A stretch of DNA of 64,000 nt, taken from contig JAFKLY010000005.1 in NCBI GenBank assembly GCA_017304655.1, forward strand, positions 62,001 through 126,000. The letters run 5' to 3'. Origin of the DNA: Sphingomonas sp. (GTDB lineage: Bacteria > Pseudomonadota > Alphaproteobacteria > Sphingomonadales > Sphingomonadaceae). Within the stretch, counting starts at the first letter, position 1; each line of letters starts with the position of its first letter. Positions 36,087 to 45,850 of the stretch are shown one piece after another. The position numbers and the translations under genes were made by a program. The notes under the pieces were generated by a model, which ran no database searches, was not told the origin of the DNA, and saw only the letters and a list, made by a program, of their open reading frames with translations.

Positions 36087-36865
36087 GCCGCCACCTCCTG
36101 CTTGGGCAGCTTGTCGATCAGCTCGCGTGCGAGCGCCATATAGGCCTCCGATCCCGCACAGCGCATGTCGTAGATCAGCGCCGGCACGCCATGGCTCGGC
36201 GCCTCGGACAGGCGGACATTGCGGGGGATGACGGTGTTGAACACCAGATCGCCCAGGCACGCGCGCACATCGTCTGCCACCTGATCGGTGAGGCGATTGC
36301 GCCGGTCATACATGGTCAGCGCCACGCCGAGGATCGACAGATCGGGATTAAAGCGGGCGCGAATGCGCTCGAACGTCTGGAGCAGCTGGGAGAGCCCCTC
36401 CAGCGCGAAGAACTCGCATTGCAGCGGGACGAGGATGGACTGCACCGCCACCATCGCGTTGACCGTGAGCAGCCCGAGCGACGGCGGGCAGTCAATCAGG
36501 CAGACATGCCAGCGATGCTCCGGCGCGGTCTGCAGCGCATTGAGCAGGCGGTGCGTGCGCTGCTCGACATCGATCAGCTCGATCTCGGCGCCCGAGAGAT
36601 CCTGCGTCGCCGGAATGATGTCGAGGCCCGGCACGATGCTGTGGATGACCGCATCATCGAGCGCGCAATCGCCCATCAGCAGATCATAGCTGCTGTGCTT
36701 GCGGTCGCGCACCTGCACGCCGAGGCCCGTGGAGGCATTGCCCTGCGGATCGAGGTCGATGAGCAGCGTGCGGTGCCCCGTGGCGGCGAGCGCGGTGGCG
36801 AGATTGATCGCCGTCGTGGTCTTGCCCACGCCGCCTTTCTGATTGGCAATCGCGATGCTGATCAT
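36083..36865 (-). CDS. parA: Chromosome-partitioning ATPase ParA
   Basis: A 260-residue deviant Walker ATPase starting at ATG 36865. ANQKGGVGKTTTAINLATAL is the Walker A region (about residues 7-26). LLIDLDPQGNASTGLG and VCLIDCPPSLGLLT follow. It is Soj-like in size with no long N-terminal HTH, so it is the chromosomal type. It moves ParB-parS complexes along the nucleoid. The start overlaps rsmG and the stop overlaps parB, so rsmG-parA-parB is a tightly packed operon. Confidence 0.96.
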   Translation of the reverse strand: MISIAIANQKGGVGKTTTAINLATALAATGHRTLLIDLDPQGNASTGLGVQVRDRKHSSYDLLMGDCALDDAVIHSIVPGLDIIPATQDLSGAEIELIDVEQRTHRLLNALQTAPEHRWHVCLIDCPPSLGLLTVNAMVAVQSILVPLQCEFFALEGLSQLLQTFERIRARFNPDLSILGVALTMYDRRNRLTDQVADDVRACLGDLVFNTVIPRNVRLSEAPSHGVPALIYDMRCAGSEAYMALARELIDKLPKQEVAA

Positions 36866-37581
36866 GGGCGTTTCCCACCGCGCAATCCCCTGGACGGGCG
36901 CGGCTTTCTGGCTGGTGGCGATGCCGGACGCGTCCGGCCTGACAGGCGGCGTAAGCGCTGGATGGTCACGATGACACTTTCGGGGTCGGTGATGGACTGT
37001 TCCACGTGAAACGCAGCTTGCCAGTCGCGGCGCACGATTTCCAGTTCCTTCTCGCCCTGACGGCCTTTTGGCAGCAACCAGAGCGTTTTTTCGTCGCAAA
37101 GATGGGCGGCACTCGCGAGAAGACGGTCCAGCGGCGCATAAGCACGGGCCGAAATCACCTGCGCCGGTGCCGCCACCCGGCATTTCTCCACCTTCGATCC
37201 GATCACGTGAACGTGCGAAAGGCCAAGCGCCTCCACGCAGCGCTGGAGAAACGCGACCCGCAATGGCCGCACCTCGACCAGCTGCATCGGCGCCTCGCGC
37301 AGGCAGGCGATCACCAGTCCGGGGAAGCCTGCCCCGGTGCCGAGATCGACCCACAGACCGCCCGCATCGGATTCGCCCTGCCCCGCTTGCGCAAGCGGCA
37401 GCAACTGCGCAGAATCGACAATATGTCGCGCCCAGATCTGCTCGCGACTGGAGGCGGAAATCAGATTCTGCCGATCGGCTTCTTCCAGCACCAGCGCAAC
37501 GAACTGGCGCAGCCGGTCACCCGCCTCGCCATCCCACCAGCCATGTGCATCGAGCCAGGCGCGCGCCTCGTCCTCGGTCAT
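36862..37581 (-). CDS. rsmG: 16S rRNA (guanine-527-N7) methyltransferase
   Basis: A 239-residue protein. The SAM motif is WVDLGTGAGFPGLVIACL, and RQNLISASSREQIWARHIVDS precedes it. It methylates N7 of G527 in 16S rRNA. It is encoded between mnmG and parA as in most alphaproteobacteria, and its last codon region overlaps parA by 4 bp. The gene also contains a parS-like site at 36998-37013. The C-terminus has a basic Arg/Pro-rich tail of about 30 residues beyond the usual enzyme core. Confidence 0.95.
   Translation of the reverse strand: MTEDEARAWLDAHGWWDGEAGDRLRQFVALVLEEADRQNLISASSREQIWARHIVDSAQLLPLAQAGQGESDAGGLWVDLGTGAGFPGLVIACLREAPMQLVEVRPLRVAFLQRCVEALGLSHVHVIGSKVEKCRVAAPAQVISARAYAPLDRLLASAAHLCDEKTLWLLPKGRQGEKELEIVRRDWQAAFHVEQSITDPESVIVTIQRLRRLSGRTRPASPPARKPRPSRGLRGGKRP
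36998..37013. other. parS: parS-like site inside rsmG
   Basis: TGTTCCACGTGAAACG matches the consensus ParB site TGTTNCACGTGAAACA at all but the final base. It lies within the rsmG coding sequence, about 0.9 kb from parB. Confidence 0.8.
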
Positions 37582-37594
37582 GGCATGCTCCGCC

Positions 37595-39463
37595 TCATGC
37601 CGCGCGCTGCCGCACGGCGACCAGCAGCGCCGCCAGCGCCGCCGGGGTAATGCCGCGAATGCGCGCGGCCGCGCCCAGCGTCTCCGGCCGGGCCAGCGTC
37701 AGGCGCTCGATCATCTCCGCACTCAGCCCGCCAATGGCGGCGTAATCGAGATCGCCCGGCAGCGCGATCGCCTCATTGGCCCGCAGCGCCCGCACCTCGG
37801 CCTCCTGCCGCTCGACATAAGGCGCATAGACCGCGTCCTGCATCATCTCGCCGATCAGCTCGCTGTCGCCCTCATCCGCCAGTGCGGGCGCGACCTGCGC
37901 GAGATGATCGACCGACACAGTCGGGAAGCGCGCCCACTCCCGCAAGGGACGCCGCACGCCATCGTCGCGCAGCTCCGCCCCCGCCGCCTGCAAGGGCTGC
38001 GCTGGCGAGACAACATCAAAGGCCGCATCCAGCCGCGCCCGCGCGGCCAGCCGCTCGTCCCACCAGCGTGCCCGCGACTCCCGTGCCAGCCCCAGCGCCA
38101 GCGCAATCGGCGTGAGGCGCGTCGCGGCATTGTCGGCCCGCAGGCGCAGACGGAACTCCGCCCGCGCCGTCAGCATCCGATAGGGCTCCGTAATGCCCTG
38201 CAGGCAGAGATCGTCGATCAGCACGCCGATATAGCTCTCAGCCCGATCAAGGATCAGCGGTGCCAGATCGCAGGCATGGGCCGCTGCATTGGCGCCGGCC
38301 ACCAGACCCTGCGCCGCCGCTTCTTCATAACCGGTGGTGCCATTGATCTGCCCGGCCAGGAACAGACCAGGCAACGCCGGCAGAGCCAGCCGCCGGTCCA
38401 GCGCGCGCGGATCGATATGGTCATACTCGACCGCATAGCCGGCGACGACCATCGCCACCTGCTCCAGCCCCGGCAGCGTGCGCAGGAAGTCCTCCTGCAC
38501 TTGCGCCGGCAGCGATGTGCTGAGGCCATTGGGATAGACCAGAGGCGTATCCAGCCCTTCCGGCTCCAGAAAGATCTGGTGCCCATCCCGGTCGCCGAAG
38601 CGGATGATCTTGTCCTCGATGGAGGGGCAATAGCGCGGCCCCCGCCCCTCGATATCCCCCGAGAACAGCGGCGACTGACCGAGATTGTCGCGGATGATCG
38701 CGTGGGTGCGCTCGGTCGTCCGCGTGATCGCGCAGGAGAGCTGCGGTGCCCGCTCCGCCTCAGCCAGACCGAGAAAGGACATCGCCCAAAAGTCGCGGTC
38801 GGTCGGCTGCTCGTCGAGCCGCGCCCAGTCGATCGTCCGGCCATCGAGCCGCGCCGGCGTCCCGGTCTTCAGGCGCCCCATCGGTAGATCGAGCGAGCGC
38901 AACTGCGCGGCCAGCGCGCTCGCGGCATGTTCGCCGATCCGCCCACCGACCATGCGCTCGGTGCCCCGGAACATGATGCCACCCAGGAAAGTGCCCGTGG
39001 TGAGCACGACAGCCCGCGCGGCCAGCGCGGTGCCATCCGCCAGGTCCACGCCCTCGACCACGCCATCGGCGCCCAGCCGGAGCGCCGCCACTTCGCCACC
39101 AATCACGGTGAGGCCCGGCGTCGCACCAATCATCTGCTGGATCGCCGAGCGATACAGGACGCGGTCTGCCTGCACGCGCGGTCCGCGCACGGCGGCCCCC
39201 TTGCTCGCATTCAGCATCCGCCGGTGAATGGCGGCGCGATCCGCCGCGCGCGCCATCAAGCCGTCGAGCGCATCGACCTCGCGAACCAGATGGCCCTTGC
39301 CCAGCCCGCCAATCGAGGGATTGCACGACATCTCGCCAATGCGCGCGGGATCAGCGGACACCAGCGCCACGCGCGCACCACGCCGCGCCGCTGCCGCCGC
39401 TGCCTCGGTCCCGGCGTGCCCGCCGCCGACAATGATCACATCGAAAGTGCGATGCCCGTCCAT
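37595..39463 (-). CDS. mnmG: tRNA uridine 5-carboxymethylaminomethyl modification enzyme, FAD subunit
   Basis: A 622-residue protein. The FAD motif [20 protein letters not shown] opens the protein. [20 protein letters not shown] and [20 protein letters not shown] are MnmG signatures, and the C-terminal helical part ends VAVRQRAA. With MnmE it modifies the wobble uridine of several tRNAs. It is transcribed into rsmG with 13 bp between them. The start is ATG 39463. mnmE is not adjacent: a small exported-protein gene on the plus strand lies between them. Confidence 0.96.
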   Translation of the reverse strand: MDGHRTFDVIIVGGGHAGTEAAAAAARRGARVALVSADPARIGEMSCNPSIGGLGKGHLVREVDALDGLMARAADRAAIHRRMLNASKGAAVRGPRVQADRVLYRSAIQQMIGATPGLTVIGGEVAALRLGADGVVEGVDLADGTALAARAVVLTTGTFLGGIMFRGTERMVGGRIGEHAASALAAQLRSLDLPMGRLKTGTPARLDGRTIDWARLDEQPTDRDFWAMSFLGLAEAERAPQLSCAITRTTERTHAIIRDNLGQSPLFSGDIEGRGPRYCPSIEDKIIRFGDRDGHQIFLEPEGLDTPLVYPNGLSTSLPAQVQEDFLRTLPGLEQVAMVVAGYAVEYDHIDPRALDRRLALPALPGLFLAGQINGTTGYEEAAAQGLVAGANAAAHACDLAPLILDRAESYIGVLIDDLCLQGITEPYRMLTARAEFRLRLRADNAATRLTPIALALGLARESRARWWDERLAARARLDAAFDVVSPAQPLQAAGAELRDDGVRRPLREWARFPTVSVDHLAQVAPALADEGDSELIGEMMQDAVYAPYVERQEAEVRALRANEAIALPGDLDYAAIGGLSAEMIERLTLARPETLGAAARIRGITPAALAALLVAVRQRAA

Positions 39464-39530
39464 GCCACGGCCCTAGTCCCGCCGCATGCGAGGGTCAAAG
39501 GATGTTCGATGCTTGGCGGGGTGCGAGGGC

Positions 39531-39546
39531 TGTTCCACGTGGAACA
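39531..39546. other. parS: parS-like site upstream of mnmG
   Basis: TGTTCCACGTGGAACA is a perfect 16-bp palindrome that matches the ParB consensus with a CGTG core. It lies 68 bp upstream of the mnmG start. Confidence 0.85.
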
Positions 39547-39677
39547 ATGGGTGCCATGACCAGAGCAGTGGCTGATGGACAGAGGGTAAGATACCTAGCA
39601 TGTCTCGGCAAAATCGATTTAGTCATGAGGCGCGTAGCCGCATCGTCCATGATCAAACTGTGCGAGTAGGATAAACA

Positions 39678-40238
39678 GTGTCCATCAAGATCGCGGTAGT
39701 CGCTGTCGCTCTTGGAATCCCGGTGCCGGCAACGGCGCAGTCCGACCTCCAGCTCGGCTTCGAGGGAGCGCTGCGCGGTTGCGAGAATTGGGTGTTGGAA
39801 CCAGCCAGCTGGGCCGATGGAGCAACATCATTCGTAGAGAAGCTGGGTCTGGGCGATAAAGCTGGTTGGGTAACCTCAGTACCTGAGGCTACGCTGCCTC
39901 CCGCACAGTTGAGGAAAGGCAATCATTATCTAAGGATCAACTCAACGCCAAACGCGGGCTTCGTCGTGGTTGTGTCCGACCGATTACCCTTCTGCCACAT
40001 AACCGGTGGTGGAAATATTGATCTTCAACCCGTCATCGAGACCGTTCTTACGAGCGAGACATTCAAAGAGCGCTGGAAGGACGCGGGAAGCAAGATCCGG
40101 GACGATATGATATCCACGACCTTCCGTTACCGGAATGACCTGAAGTTTGATTTGATGATCAGTCGCGCAAGGAAAGTCGGGGGGCGCCTCGACCGGGTCC
40201 AGGTTCTAGCGACAGCTCAGTACAACATTTCACGGTAG
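39678..40238 (+). CDS. Small exported protein of unknown function between mnmG and mnmE
   Basis: A 186-residue protein starting at GTG 39678 with AGGA a short distance upstream. It has a signal peptide (IKIAVVAVALGIPVPATAQ) and then a mature domain with two cysteines (GCENW and FCHITGG). Its codon use is visibly less GC-rich than the neighbours (codons such as AAT, TTT, TTA, AGA are frequent), which suggests later acquisition. No family is recognised. It is transcribed against the surrounding minus-strand operon and splits the usually tight mnmE-mnmG neighbourhood. Confidence 0.7.
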   Translation: MSIKIAVVAVALGIPVPATAQSDLQLGFEGALRGCENWVLEPASWADGATSFVEKLGLGDKAGWVTSVPEATLPPAQLRKGNHYLRINSTPNAGFVVVVSDRLPFCHITGGGNIDLQPVIETVLTSETFKERWKDAGSKIRDDMISTTFRYRNDLKFDLMISRARKVGGRLDRVQVLATAQYNISR

Positions 40239-40309
40239 ATATCAGCCTTTTGACTTAAATGCGGGTACCCCCGACATGTGGCGGTGGATATCTCCTGTTT
40301 CCGTCTCCC

Positions 40310-41620
40310 CTACTTCCCGATGCAAAATCCCGAGAACAGTTCATCCAGCACGGCTTCCGTCGTCGCACGGCCGGTCAGTTCGTCCAGCGCGGTGAGTGCC
40401 ACGCGCAGGCATTCGCCGATCAGAATGTCGTCGCTCAGGTCTGCGGCTTCGCGGAGCGCCTCCGCCGCGCGGGCCATCACGGCGCGCTGGCGCTGCGAGA
40501 GGGCATAGTCGCCGGGCATCGGCAGCAGCGCCCGCGCCGTCTCGCATAGCCGCTCGACCAGCGCATCGAGACCCGCGCCACTGACGGTCGAGACCGACAG
40601 GCTCTCGCCTGCCGCATCGGTCGGCTGCCCGGCGAGATCCGCCTTGGCGCGAATCTGGATCACCGGCGCCTCTCCCTGCGGCCTCTCCTCCGACGCACCG
40701 AGCCACAGCACGATGTCGGCCCCCGCCAACAGCGCTTCCGCCCGGTCCACGCCGATGCGCTCGATCGCGTCGCTCGCTTCACGCAGACCGGCTGAATCGG
40801 AGAGCACAAAGGGGATGCCATTGAGCGCCACACTGGCCTCGATCACGTCGCGCGTCGTGCCCGCAATCGGCGAGACAATCGCCGCATCCCGCCCAATCAA
40901 CGCATTGAAAAGCGACGATTTCCCGGCATTCGGCGGACCCCCGATCGCCACGTGGACGCCGTCCTTCAGTCGGTCGGCCGATGGCTTGGCCAGCTCCGCC
41001 GCCATCTCCGTCGCGATCGCCCGGCACGGCGCGCCAAGGCCATTTGTATATAAAGAACCTTCTACATCGCCCTCGTCGGAGAAATCGAGCTGCGCCTCTA
41101 CCAGCGCCGCCAGCCGCCGCAGCGCACTCGTCCAGCCCTCGATCCGCCGGCTGAGCGCGCCGCCCATCATGGCCATCGCCGCACGCCGCTGCAGCGCCGT
41201 CTCGGCCGCCAGCAGATCGCCCAGCCCCTCGATGGCGGCCAGGTCCATCTTGCCGTTCAGGAAGGCCCGCCGCGTGAATTCGCCCGGTTGCGCCAGCCGC
41301 AGGCCCGGCAGGCGCCCCAGGACCGCCTCGATGCCCCGCACCACCGCGCGCGAGCCATGGCAGTGCAGCTCGACCATATCCTCGCCCGTCTCCGTGTGCG
41401 GACCGGGAAAGGTGATGAGCAGGCCTTCGTCGATGATATCGCCGCCATCCGGATCGACGAAGCGCCGCAGCGCGGCCTTGCGCGGCTCGGGCAGATCGCG
41501 GGTCGTGATCGCCCGCGCAGCGGCCAGCGCCATCGGGCCAGAGAGGCGCATCACGGCAATCGCTGCCGGCGGCTGTCCGCTCGACAGGGCAAAGATGGTG
41601 GATGCCTCAGGCGTTGTCAT
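40310..41620 (-). CDS. mnmE: tRNA modification GTPase MnmE
   Basis: A 436-residue protein. The N-terminal formyl-THF-binding domain opens STIFALSSGQPPAAIAVMRLSG. The G domain has GPPNAGKSSLFNALIGRD and SPIAGTTRD, with DSAG and a degenerate NKxD region (RAKADL). The C-terminus is the conserved CIGK. It works with MnmG on wobble uridine modification. The start is ATG 41620, 25 bp from the upstream DUF6489 gene on the same strand. Confidence 0.95.
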   Translation of the reverse strand: MTTPEASTIFALSSGQPPAAIAVMRLSGPMALAAARAITTRDLPEPRKAALRRFVDPDGGDIIDEGLLITFPGPHTETGEDMVELHCHGSRAVVRGIEAVLGRLPGLRLAQPGEFTRRAFLNGKMDLAAIEGLGDLLAAETALQRRAAMAMMGGALSRRIEGWTSALRRLAALVEAQLDFSDEGDVEGSLYTNGLGAPCRAIATEMAAELAKPSADRLKDGVHVAIGGPPNAGKSSLFNALIGRDAAIVSPIAGTTRDVIEASVALNGIPFVLSDSAGLREASDAIERIGVDRAEALLAGADIVLWLGASEERPQGEAPVIQIRAKADLAGQPTDAAGESLSVSTVSGAGLDALVERLCETARALLPMPGDYALSQRQRAVMARAAEALREAADLSDDILIGECLRVALTALDELTGRATTEAVLDELFSGFCIGK

Positions 41621-41645
41621 GGATACGCCTCACGAAAGTTGGACG

Positions 41646-41912
41646 TCAGCCGTCCTTCTTCGCCGTGCTCCCTGCCCCGCCGCCAGCGGCATTGATGCCG
41701 ATGTCCATGAAGCTGGAGAAGAGCTTCATGCCCGCATCGCCCAGCGGCGAGAGACTGCGGACCATGCGCTCCATCTGCTCGAGATTGGTCTGCCCGCTCA
41801 TCGTGTCCATCACCGCACGCATATAGAGATCATGCACCGGCTTCATGTCCGGCAGGCCCAGAAAGGTCCGGGCTTCCTCCGGCGTGCAATCAACATCGAC
41901 AGTGAATTTCAT
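41646..41912 (-). CDS. DUF6489-family small protein
   Basis: An 88-residue protein opening MKFTVDVDCTPEEARTFLGL, a segment typical of this alphaproteobacterial family. The rest is helical with an amphipathic middle and a Gly/Ala/Lys tail. Family function is unknown. It is encoded between terC and mnmE, and the start ATG 41912 avoids a basic extension that carries no conservation signal. A polyhydroxyalkanoate- or phasin-like role is sometimes guessed for such small acidic proteins, but nothing here supports it. Confidence 0.75.
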   Translation of the reverse strand: MKFTVDVDCTPEEARTFLGLPDMKPVHDLYMRAVMDTMSGQTNLEQMERMVRSLSPLGDAGMKLFSSFMDIGINAAGGGAGSTAKKDG

Positions 41913-41996
41913 CGGCCTGATCCTCCGGGCATGGGAGGCAACGCTAAGGCGTAAATGCCAAGGCTGCAATCGCGCTTGGCATGCACGCAGCTCTTG

Positions 41997-42731
41997 TCAG
42001 GCCATCACCAGCTTCATGATGCCGACTTGCGGATCGACAAAGCCTTCGTAGATCATCGTCATGGCCACCCAGAGGATGACGGCAATGCCGACCCAGGCGA
42101 TCCAGCGGTAGCGCTCGATATATTTGGCGATGACATTGGCGGCGATGCCCATCAGGCCGACGGCGAACATCAGGCCGACGATCATGATGCCGGGATGATC
42201 CTTGGCCGCGCTGGCAACGCCCAGGACATTGTCGAGGCTCATGCTGACGTCGGCGATGGCAACGGCCCAGGCGGCGCCGGCAAAGCTCTTGGCCGAGCGC
42301 AGGCCGCTGTCCTCGTCACCCTCGATTTCCGGCGATCCGGGCGACTGTGCGCCCTCGCGCATCTCGCGCCACATCTTCCAGGCAACCCACAGCAGCAGCA
42401 GACCGCCCGCCAGTACCAGCCCGACGACCTGCAGAAGCTGCGTGACCACCAAAGCGAAGAACACACGCAGGACGAGCGCGGCGATCACGCCGATCAGGAT
42501 GACCTTGCGGCGCTGAGCGGCTGGCAGTCCGGCCGCGAGCGCACCGACGACGATGGCATTGTCGCCCGCCAGCGTCACGTCGATGATCAGCACCTGCAAC
42601 AGGGCCGAGAGCGCGCTCATGCTGCCCAGATTGGAAAAATCCGTGACGATGTGCGCCCACATGTCGGCCAGCGGGTTCACCGCACCGGCGGCCTGTGCAG
42701 CGGCACTTGCCAAGAAGAGGATGTCCATCAT
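41997..42731 (-). CDS. TerC-family integral membrane protein
   Basis: A 244-residue protein with about seven hydrophobic helices. The conserved acidic pairs sit in TLAGDNAIVVG and ADVSMSLDNVLG. The family is linked to tellurite resistance and metal (manganese, calcium) export; the substrate here is unknown. The start ATG 42731 lies 34 bp past the rho stop, so it is probably co-transcribed with rho. An acidic loop (GSPEIEGDEDSG) separates the two halves. Confidence 0.85.
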   Translation of the reverse strand: MMDILFLASAAAQAAGAVNPLADMWAHIVTDFSNLGSMSALSALLQVLIIDVTLAGDNAIVVGALAAGLPAAQRRKVILIGVIAALVLRVFFALVVTQLLQVVGLVLAGGLLLLWVAWKMWREMREGAQSPGSPEIEGDEDSGLRSAKSFAGAAWAVAIADVSMSLDNVLGVASAAKDHPGIMIVGLMFAVGLMGIAANVIAKYIERYRWIAWVGIAVILWVAMTMIYEGFVDPQVGIMKLVMA

Positions 42732-42764
42732 CGATTCCGAGCGCCCTGTCAGTCGACGCGTATC

Positions 42765-44021
42765 TTACTGATTCATGGCCGCAAAGAAGTCTTCGTTTGT
42801 CTTCGAATCCTTCATCTTGTCGAGCAGGAATTCCATCGCATCGGTCGTACCCATCTGCATGAGGATGCGGCGCAGCACCCACATCTTCGAGAGCGTGCCC
42901 TTGTCGAGCAGCAGCTCTTCCTTGCGGGTGCCGCTCTTGCCCACGTCGAGCGCGGGGAAGATGCGCTTGTCCGCCACCTTGCGGTCCAGCACGATTTCCG
43001 AGTTACCGGTGCCCTTGAATTCCTCGAAGATCACTTCGTCCATGCGGCTGCCGGTGTCGATCAGCGCGGTCGCAATGATCGAGAGCGAACCGCCCTCCTC
43101 GATGTTGCGCGCCGCACCGAAGAAGCGCTTGGGGCGCTGCAGCGCGTTCGCGTCGACACCGCCGGTCAGCACCTTGCCGGAGCTGGGGACAACCGTGTTG
43201 TAAGCGCGGCCAAGGCGCGTGATCGAGTCGAGCAGGATGACGACATCCTTCTTGTGCTCGACGAGGCGCTTGGCCTTCTCGATCACCATCTCGGCGACCT
43301 GCACGTGGCGGGTGGCGGGTTCGTCGAAGGTCGAGCTGACGACCTCGCCCTTCACGCTGCGCTGCATGTCGGTCACTTCTTCCGGGCGCTCGTCGATGAG
43401 CAGCACCAGCAGGAAGACTTCCGGGTGATTGTCGGTGATCGCCTTGGCGATGTTCTGCAGCATCACCGTCTTGCCGACGCGCGGCGGCGCGACGATCAGC
43501 GTGCGCTGGCCCTTGCCCTGCGGTGAGACGATATCGATGACGCGGGCGGACTTGTCCTTGACGGTCGGATCGAGCGTGTCGAGCCGCAGCTTCTCGTCCG
43601 GATAGAGCGGTGTCAGATTGTCGAAATTGACGCGATGGCGCACGGCATCGGGATCGTCGAAATTGACCGAGACGAGCCGCGTCAGCGCGAAATAGCGCTC
43701 GCCATCCTTGGGCGCGCGCACTTCGCCTTCCACCGTGTCGCCGGTGCGCAGGCCGAATTTGCGGACCTGATTGGGCGACACATAGATATCGTCCGGACCG
43801 GCGAGATAATTGGCCTCGGGCGAGCGGAGGAAACCGAAACCGTCCGCCAGCACCTCGATCGTGCCCTCGCCGATGATCTCGGTGCCGTTCTCGGCCTCGA
43901 CCTTCAGGATCGCGAACATCAGATCCTGCTTGCGCAGGGTCGAGGCGCTCTCGATGCCGAGTTCCTCAGCCATGGCGACGAGGTCAGCGGGCGCTTTTCG
44001 TTTCAGTTCCTTGAGATGCAT
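42765..44021 (-). CDS. rho: Transcription termination factor Rho
   Basis: A 418-residue hexameric RNA-dependent helicase. [20 protein letters not shown] opens the N-terminal domain; [20 protein letters not shown] is the RNA-binding cold-shock-like domain; [16 protein letters not shown] is Walker [17 protein letters not shown] is Walker B. It terminates unstructured, untranslated transcripts. Start ATG 44021 gives the family N-terminus; the longer frame to 44099 has no support. Confidence 0.97.
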   Translation of the reverse strand: MHLKELKRKAPADLVAMAEELGIESASTLRKQDLMFAILKVEAENGTEIIGEGTIEVLADGFGFLRSPEANYLAGPDDIYVSPNQVRKFGLRTGDTVEGEVRAPKDGERYFALTRLVSVNFDDPDAVRHRVNFDNLTPLYPDEKLRLDTLDPTVKDKSARVIDIVSPQGKGQRTLIVAPPRVGKTVMLQNIAKAITDNHPEVFLLVLLIDERPEEVTDMQRSVKGEVVSSTFDEPATRHVQVAEMVIEKAKRLVEHKKDVVILLDSITRLGRAYNTVVPSSGKVLTGGVDANALQRPKRFFGAARNIEEGGSLSIIATALIDTGSRMDEVIFEEFKGTGNSEIVLDRKVADKRIFPALDVGKSGTRKEELLLDKGTLSKMWVLRRILMQMGTTDAMEFLLDKMKDSKTNEDFFAAMNQ

Positions 44022-44256
44022 TTCGGGAGTCCGGATGTTGGCGGTGTTTCGGAGGATCGGGTTTTTGCCGTGTTCGCCGTTGGTCGGCGTCAAGAGCACA
44101 GGGCAGCGCGCCCCGAGGAAGGAATTGCCGACGAATTAGGCGTTGACCCTGCCCAAGTCAAGGCAATGACGATGACGCGATCCACAGGCTGCCGCGCGGG
44201 CCGCGCCCCCGATTCTGCGTGCCCGGCCAGCCCGTCCCCTTGCGCTCAACGCCCCG

Positions 44257-44715
44257 TCAAAATGGCCGGACGATCACGAGAATGACGATCAGCGTCACGA
44301 GCAGCGCCGGCACTTCGTTGATCATGCGCAGCCGCTTTTCCGGCCAGGGCCGCTCGCCGCGCGCCAGCTTCTTGGCATAGCCGACAATCCAGCCGTGAAA
44401 GCCGGAGAGGATGAGCACCAGCGCGAATTTCGCGTGGAACCAGCCCTGGCTCCAGGCGCCGGTGTGGAAAGCGAGCAGCAGGCCCAGCACCCAGACGATG
44501 ACGATGGACGGATTGAGGATGATCCGCTTCAGGCGCGCTTCGCGCTCGATCCAGGCCAGGTCTTCCGGCGAGCCGACCACCGTCTGGTGATGATAGACGA
44601 AATAGCGCGGCATCATGAACAGGCTGGCCATCAGGAAGATGACGAAGATCACATGCGCCGCCAGCACCCAGGGATAGGCAGCGCCGAGAAAGCCGTAGCC
44701 CGGCAGCATCGACAT
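44257..44715 (-). CDS. hemJ: Protoporphyrinogen IX oxidase HemJ
   Basis: A 152-residue, four-helix membrane protein of the UPF0093/HemJ family. AAHVIFVIFLMASLFMMPRY and WFHAKFALVLILSGFHGWIVGYAKK carry the conserved histidines; RMINEVPALLVTLIVILVI ends the protein. It oxidises protoporphyrinogen IX in haem synthesis, in place of HemG or HemY. It sits next to hemE, so two haem steps are encoded together. The start is ATG 44715. Confidence 0.92.
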   Translation of the reverse strand: MSMLPGYGFLGAAYPWVLAAHVIFVIFLMASLFMMPRYFVYHHQTVVGSPEDLAWIEREARLKRIILNPSIVIVWVLGLLLAFHTGAWSQGWFHAKFALVLILSGFHGWIVGYAKKLARGERPWPEKRLRMINEVPALLVTLIVILVIVRPF

Positions 44716-44818
44716 GGGGGTTAGGTCCTCTTCTTGGATCGCACGCGATTGGGCCGTGTTCTAGTGCGGCCGTGCGGAAATTGGAACGGCATTGCGCCAG
44801 ATTGCGGTCATGCGCCCC

Positions 44819-45850
44819 TCATCCACGCACCCGCGCAACCAGCCGCTCGACATGCGCAATCGGCGTATCGGGCAGGATGCCATGGCCCAGATTGAAGATA
44901 TGCGGCCGGTCGCTGAGCGCCTCAAGGATCGTGTCGACAGCGCGGTCCAGCGTCGCGCCGCCGGCGATCAGCGCCAGCGGATCGAGATTGCCCTGCAGCG
45001 GCATGCCCTTGGGCAATTCCCGCGCTGCCCAGACCGGGTCCAGCGTCTCGTCGAGGCCCAGCGCATCCACGCCGGTGCCCTGCGCATAATCGATGAGTTT
45101 CGCGCCGGCACCCTTGGGAAAGCCGATGATCGGCGTCTCGGGATGCCGCGCCTTCAGGCCCGCCACAATCGCCGCATTGGGCGCAATCACCCATTCGCGG
45201 AACTGATCGGGGCTGAGCGATCCCGCCCAGCTGTCGAACAGCTGCACCGCGTCCACGCCGGCCTCGATCTGCGCGGAGAGATAATCCACGGTCGTCTCGA
45301 CGATCGCGGCGATGATCGCACCGAACCGCACCGGATCGCCATAAGCCAGGCGCCGGGCTGCAGCATGATCCTTGCTGCCCGCACCGGCCACCATGTAGGT
45401 CGCGACCGTCCAGGGACTGCCGGCAAAGCCGAGAAAAGTGGTTGCCGGCGAAAGCTGTGCCTTCACCTTGCGCACAGTCTCGATGACCGGCGCCAGCCGT
45501 TCCGGCACCGGGGTCAGGCCAGCCAGGTCGGCCTGTGCCAGTGGCGGGGCCAGACGCGGTCCTTCGCCCACCTCGAACCACAGATCCTGCCCCAGTGCAT
45601 GCGGCACGACCAGAATGTCCGAAAACAGGATGGCGCCATCAAAGCCGAACCGGCGGATCGGCTGCAGCGTCACTTCGCACGCAGCCTCGCTATCATAGCA
45701 CAGGTCGAGGAACCCGCCCTTGTCGGCCCGCAATGCGCGATATTCCGGCAGATAGCGACCGGCCTGGCGCATCAGCCAGAGCGGCGGGCGCGTCTGACGA
45801 TGGCCGTGAAGGACGCTCAGCAGAGGGGGCAAGTCGGCGTGATCATCCAC
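44819..45850 (-). CDS. hemE: Uroporphyrinogen decarboxylase
   Basis: A 343-residue TIM-barrel enzyme. The signatures PPLWLMRQAGRYLPEYR and GFAGSPWTVATYMV are intact. It decarboxylates uroporphyrinogen III to coproporphyrinogen III. The start is GTG 45850. In Caulobacter and other alphaproteobacteria hemE borders the replication origin, and the upstream gap here fits that picture. It is divergent from ppsR. Confidence 0.96.
   Translation of the reverse strand: MDDHADLPPLLSVLHGHRQTRPPLWLMRQAGRYLPEYRALRADKGGFLDLCYDSEAACEVTLQPIRRFGFDGAILFSDILVVPHALGQDLWFEVGEGPRLAPPLAQADLAGLTPVPERLAPVIETVRKVKAQLSPATTFLGFAGSPWTVATYMVAGAGSKDHAAARRLAYGDPVRFGAIIAAIVETTVDYLSAQIEAGVDAVQLFDSWAGSLSPDQFREWVIAPNAAIVAGLKARHPETPIIGFPKGAGAKLIDYAQGTGVDALGLDETLDPVWAARELPKGMPLQGNLDPLALIAGGATLDRAVDTILEALSDRPHIFNLGHGILPDTPIAHVERLVARVRG

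Noticed and set aside
41955..43526. Plus-strand ORF of 523 codons
   Set aside because: Antisense to terC and rho; no motif and an unlikely His/Asp-rich composition.
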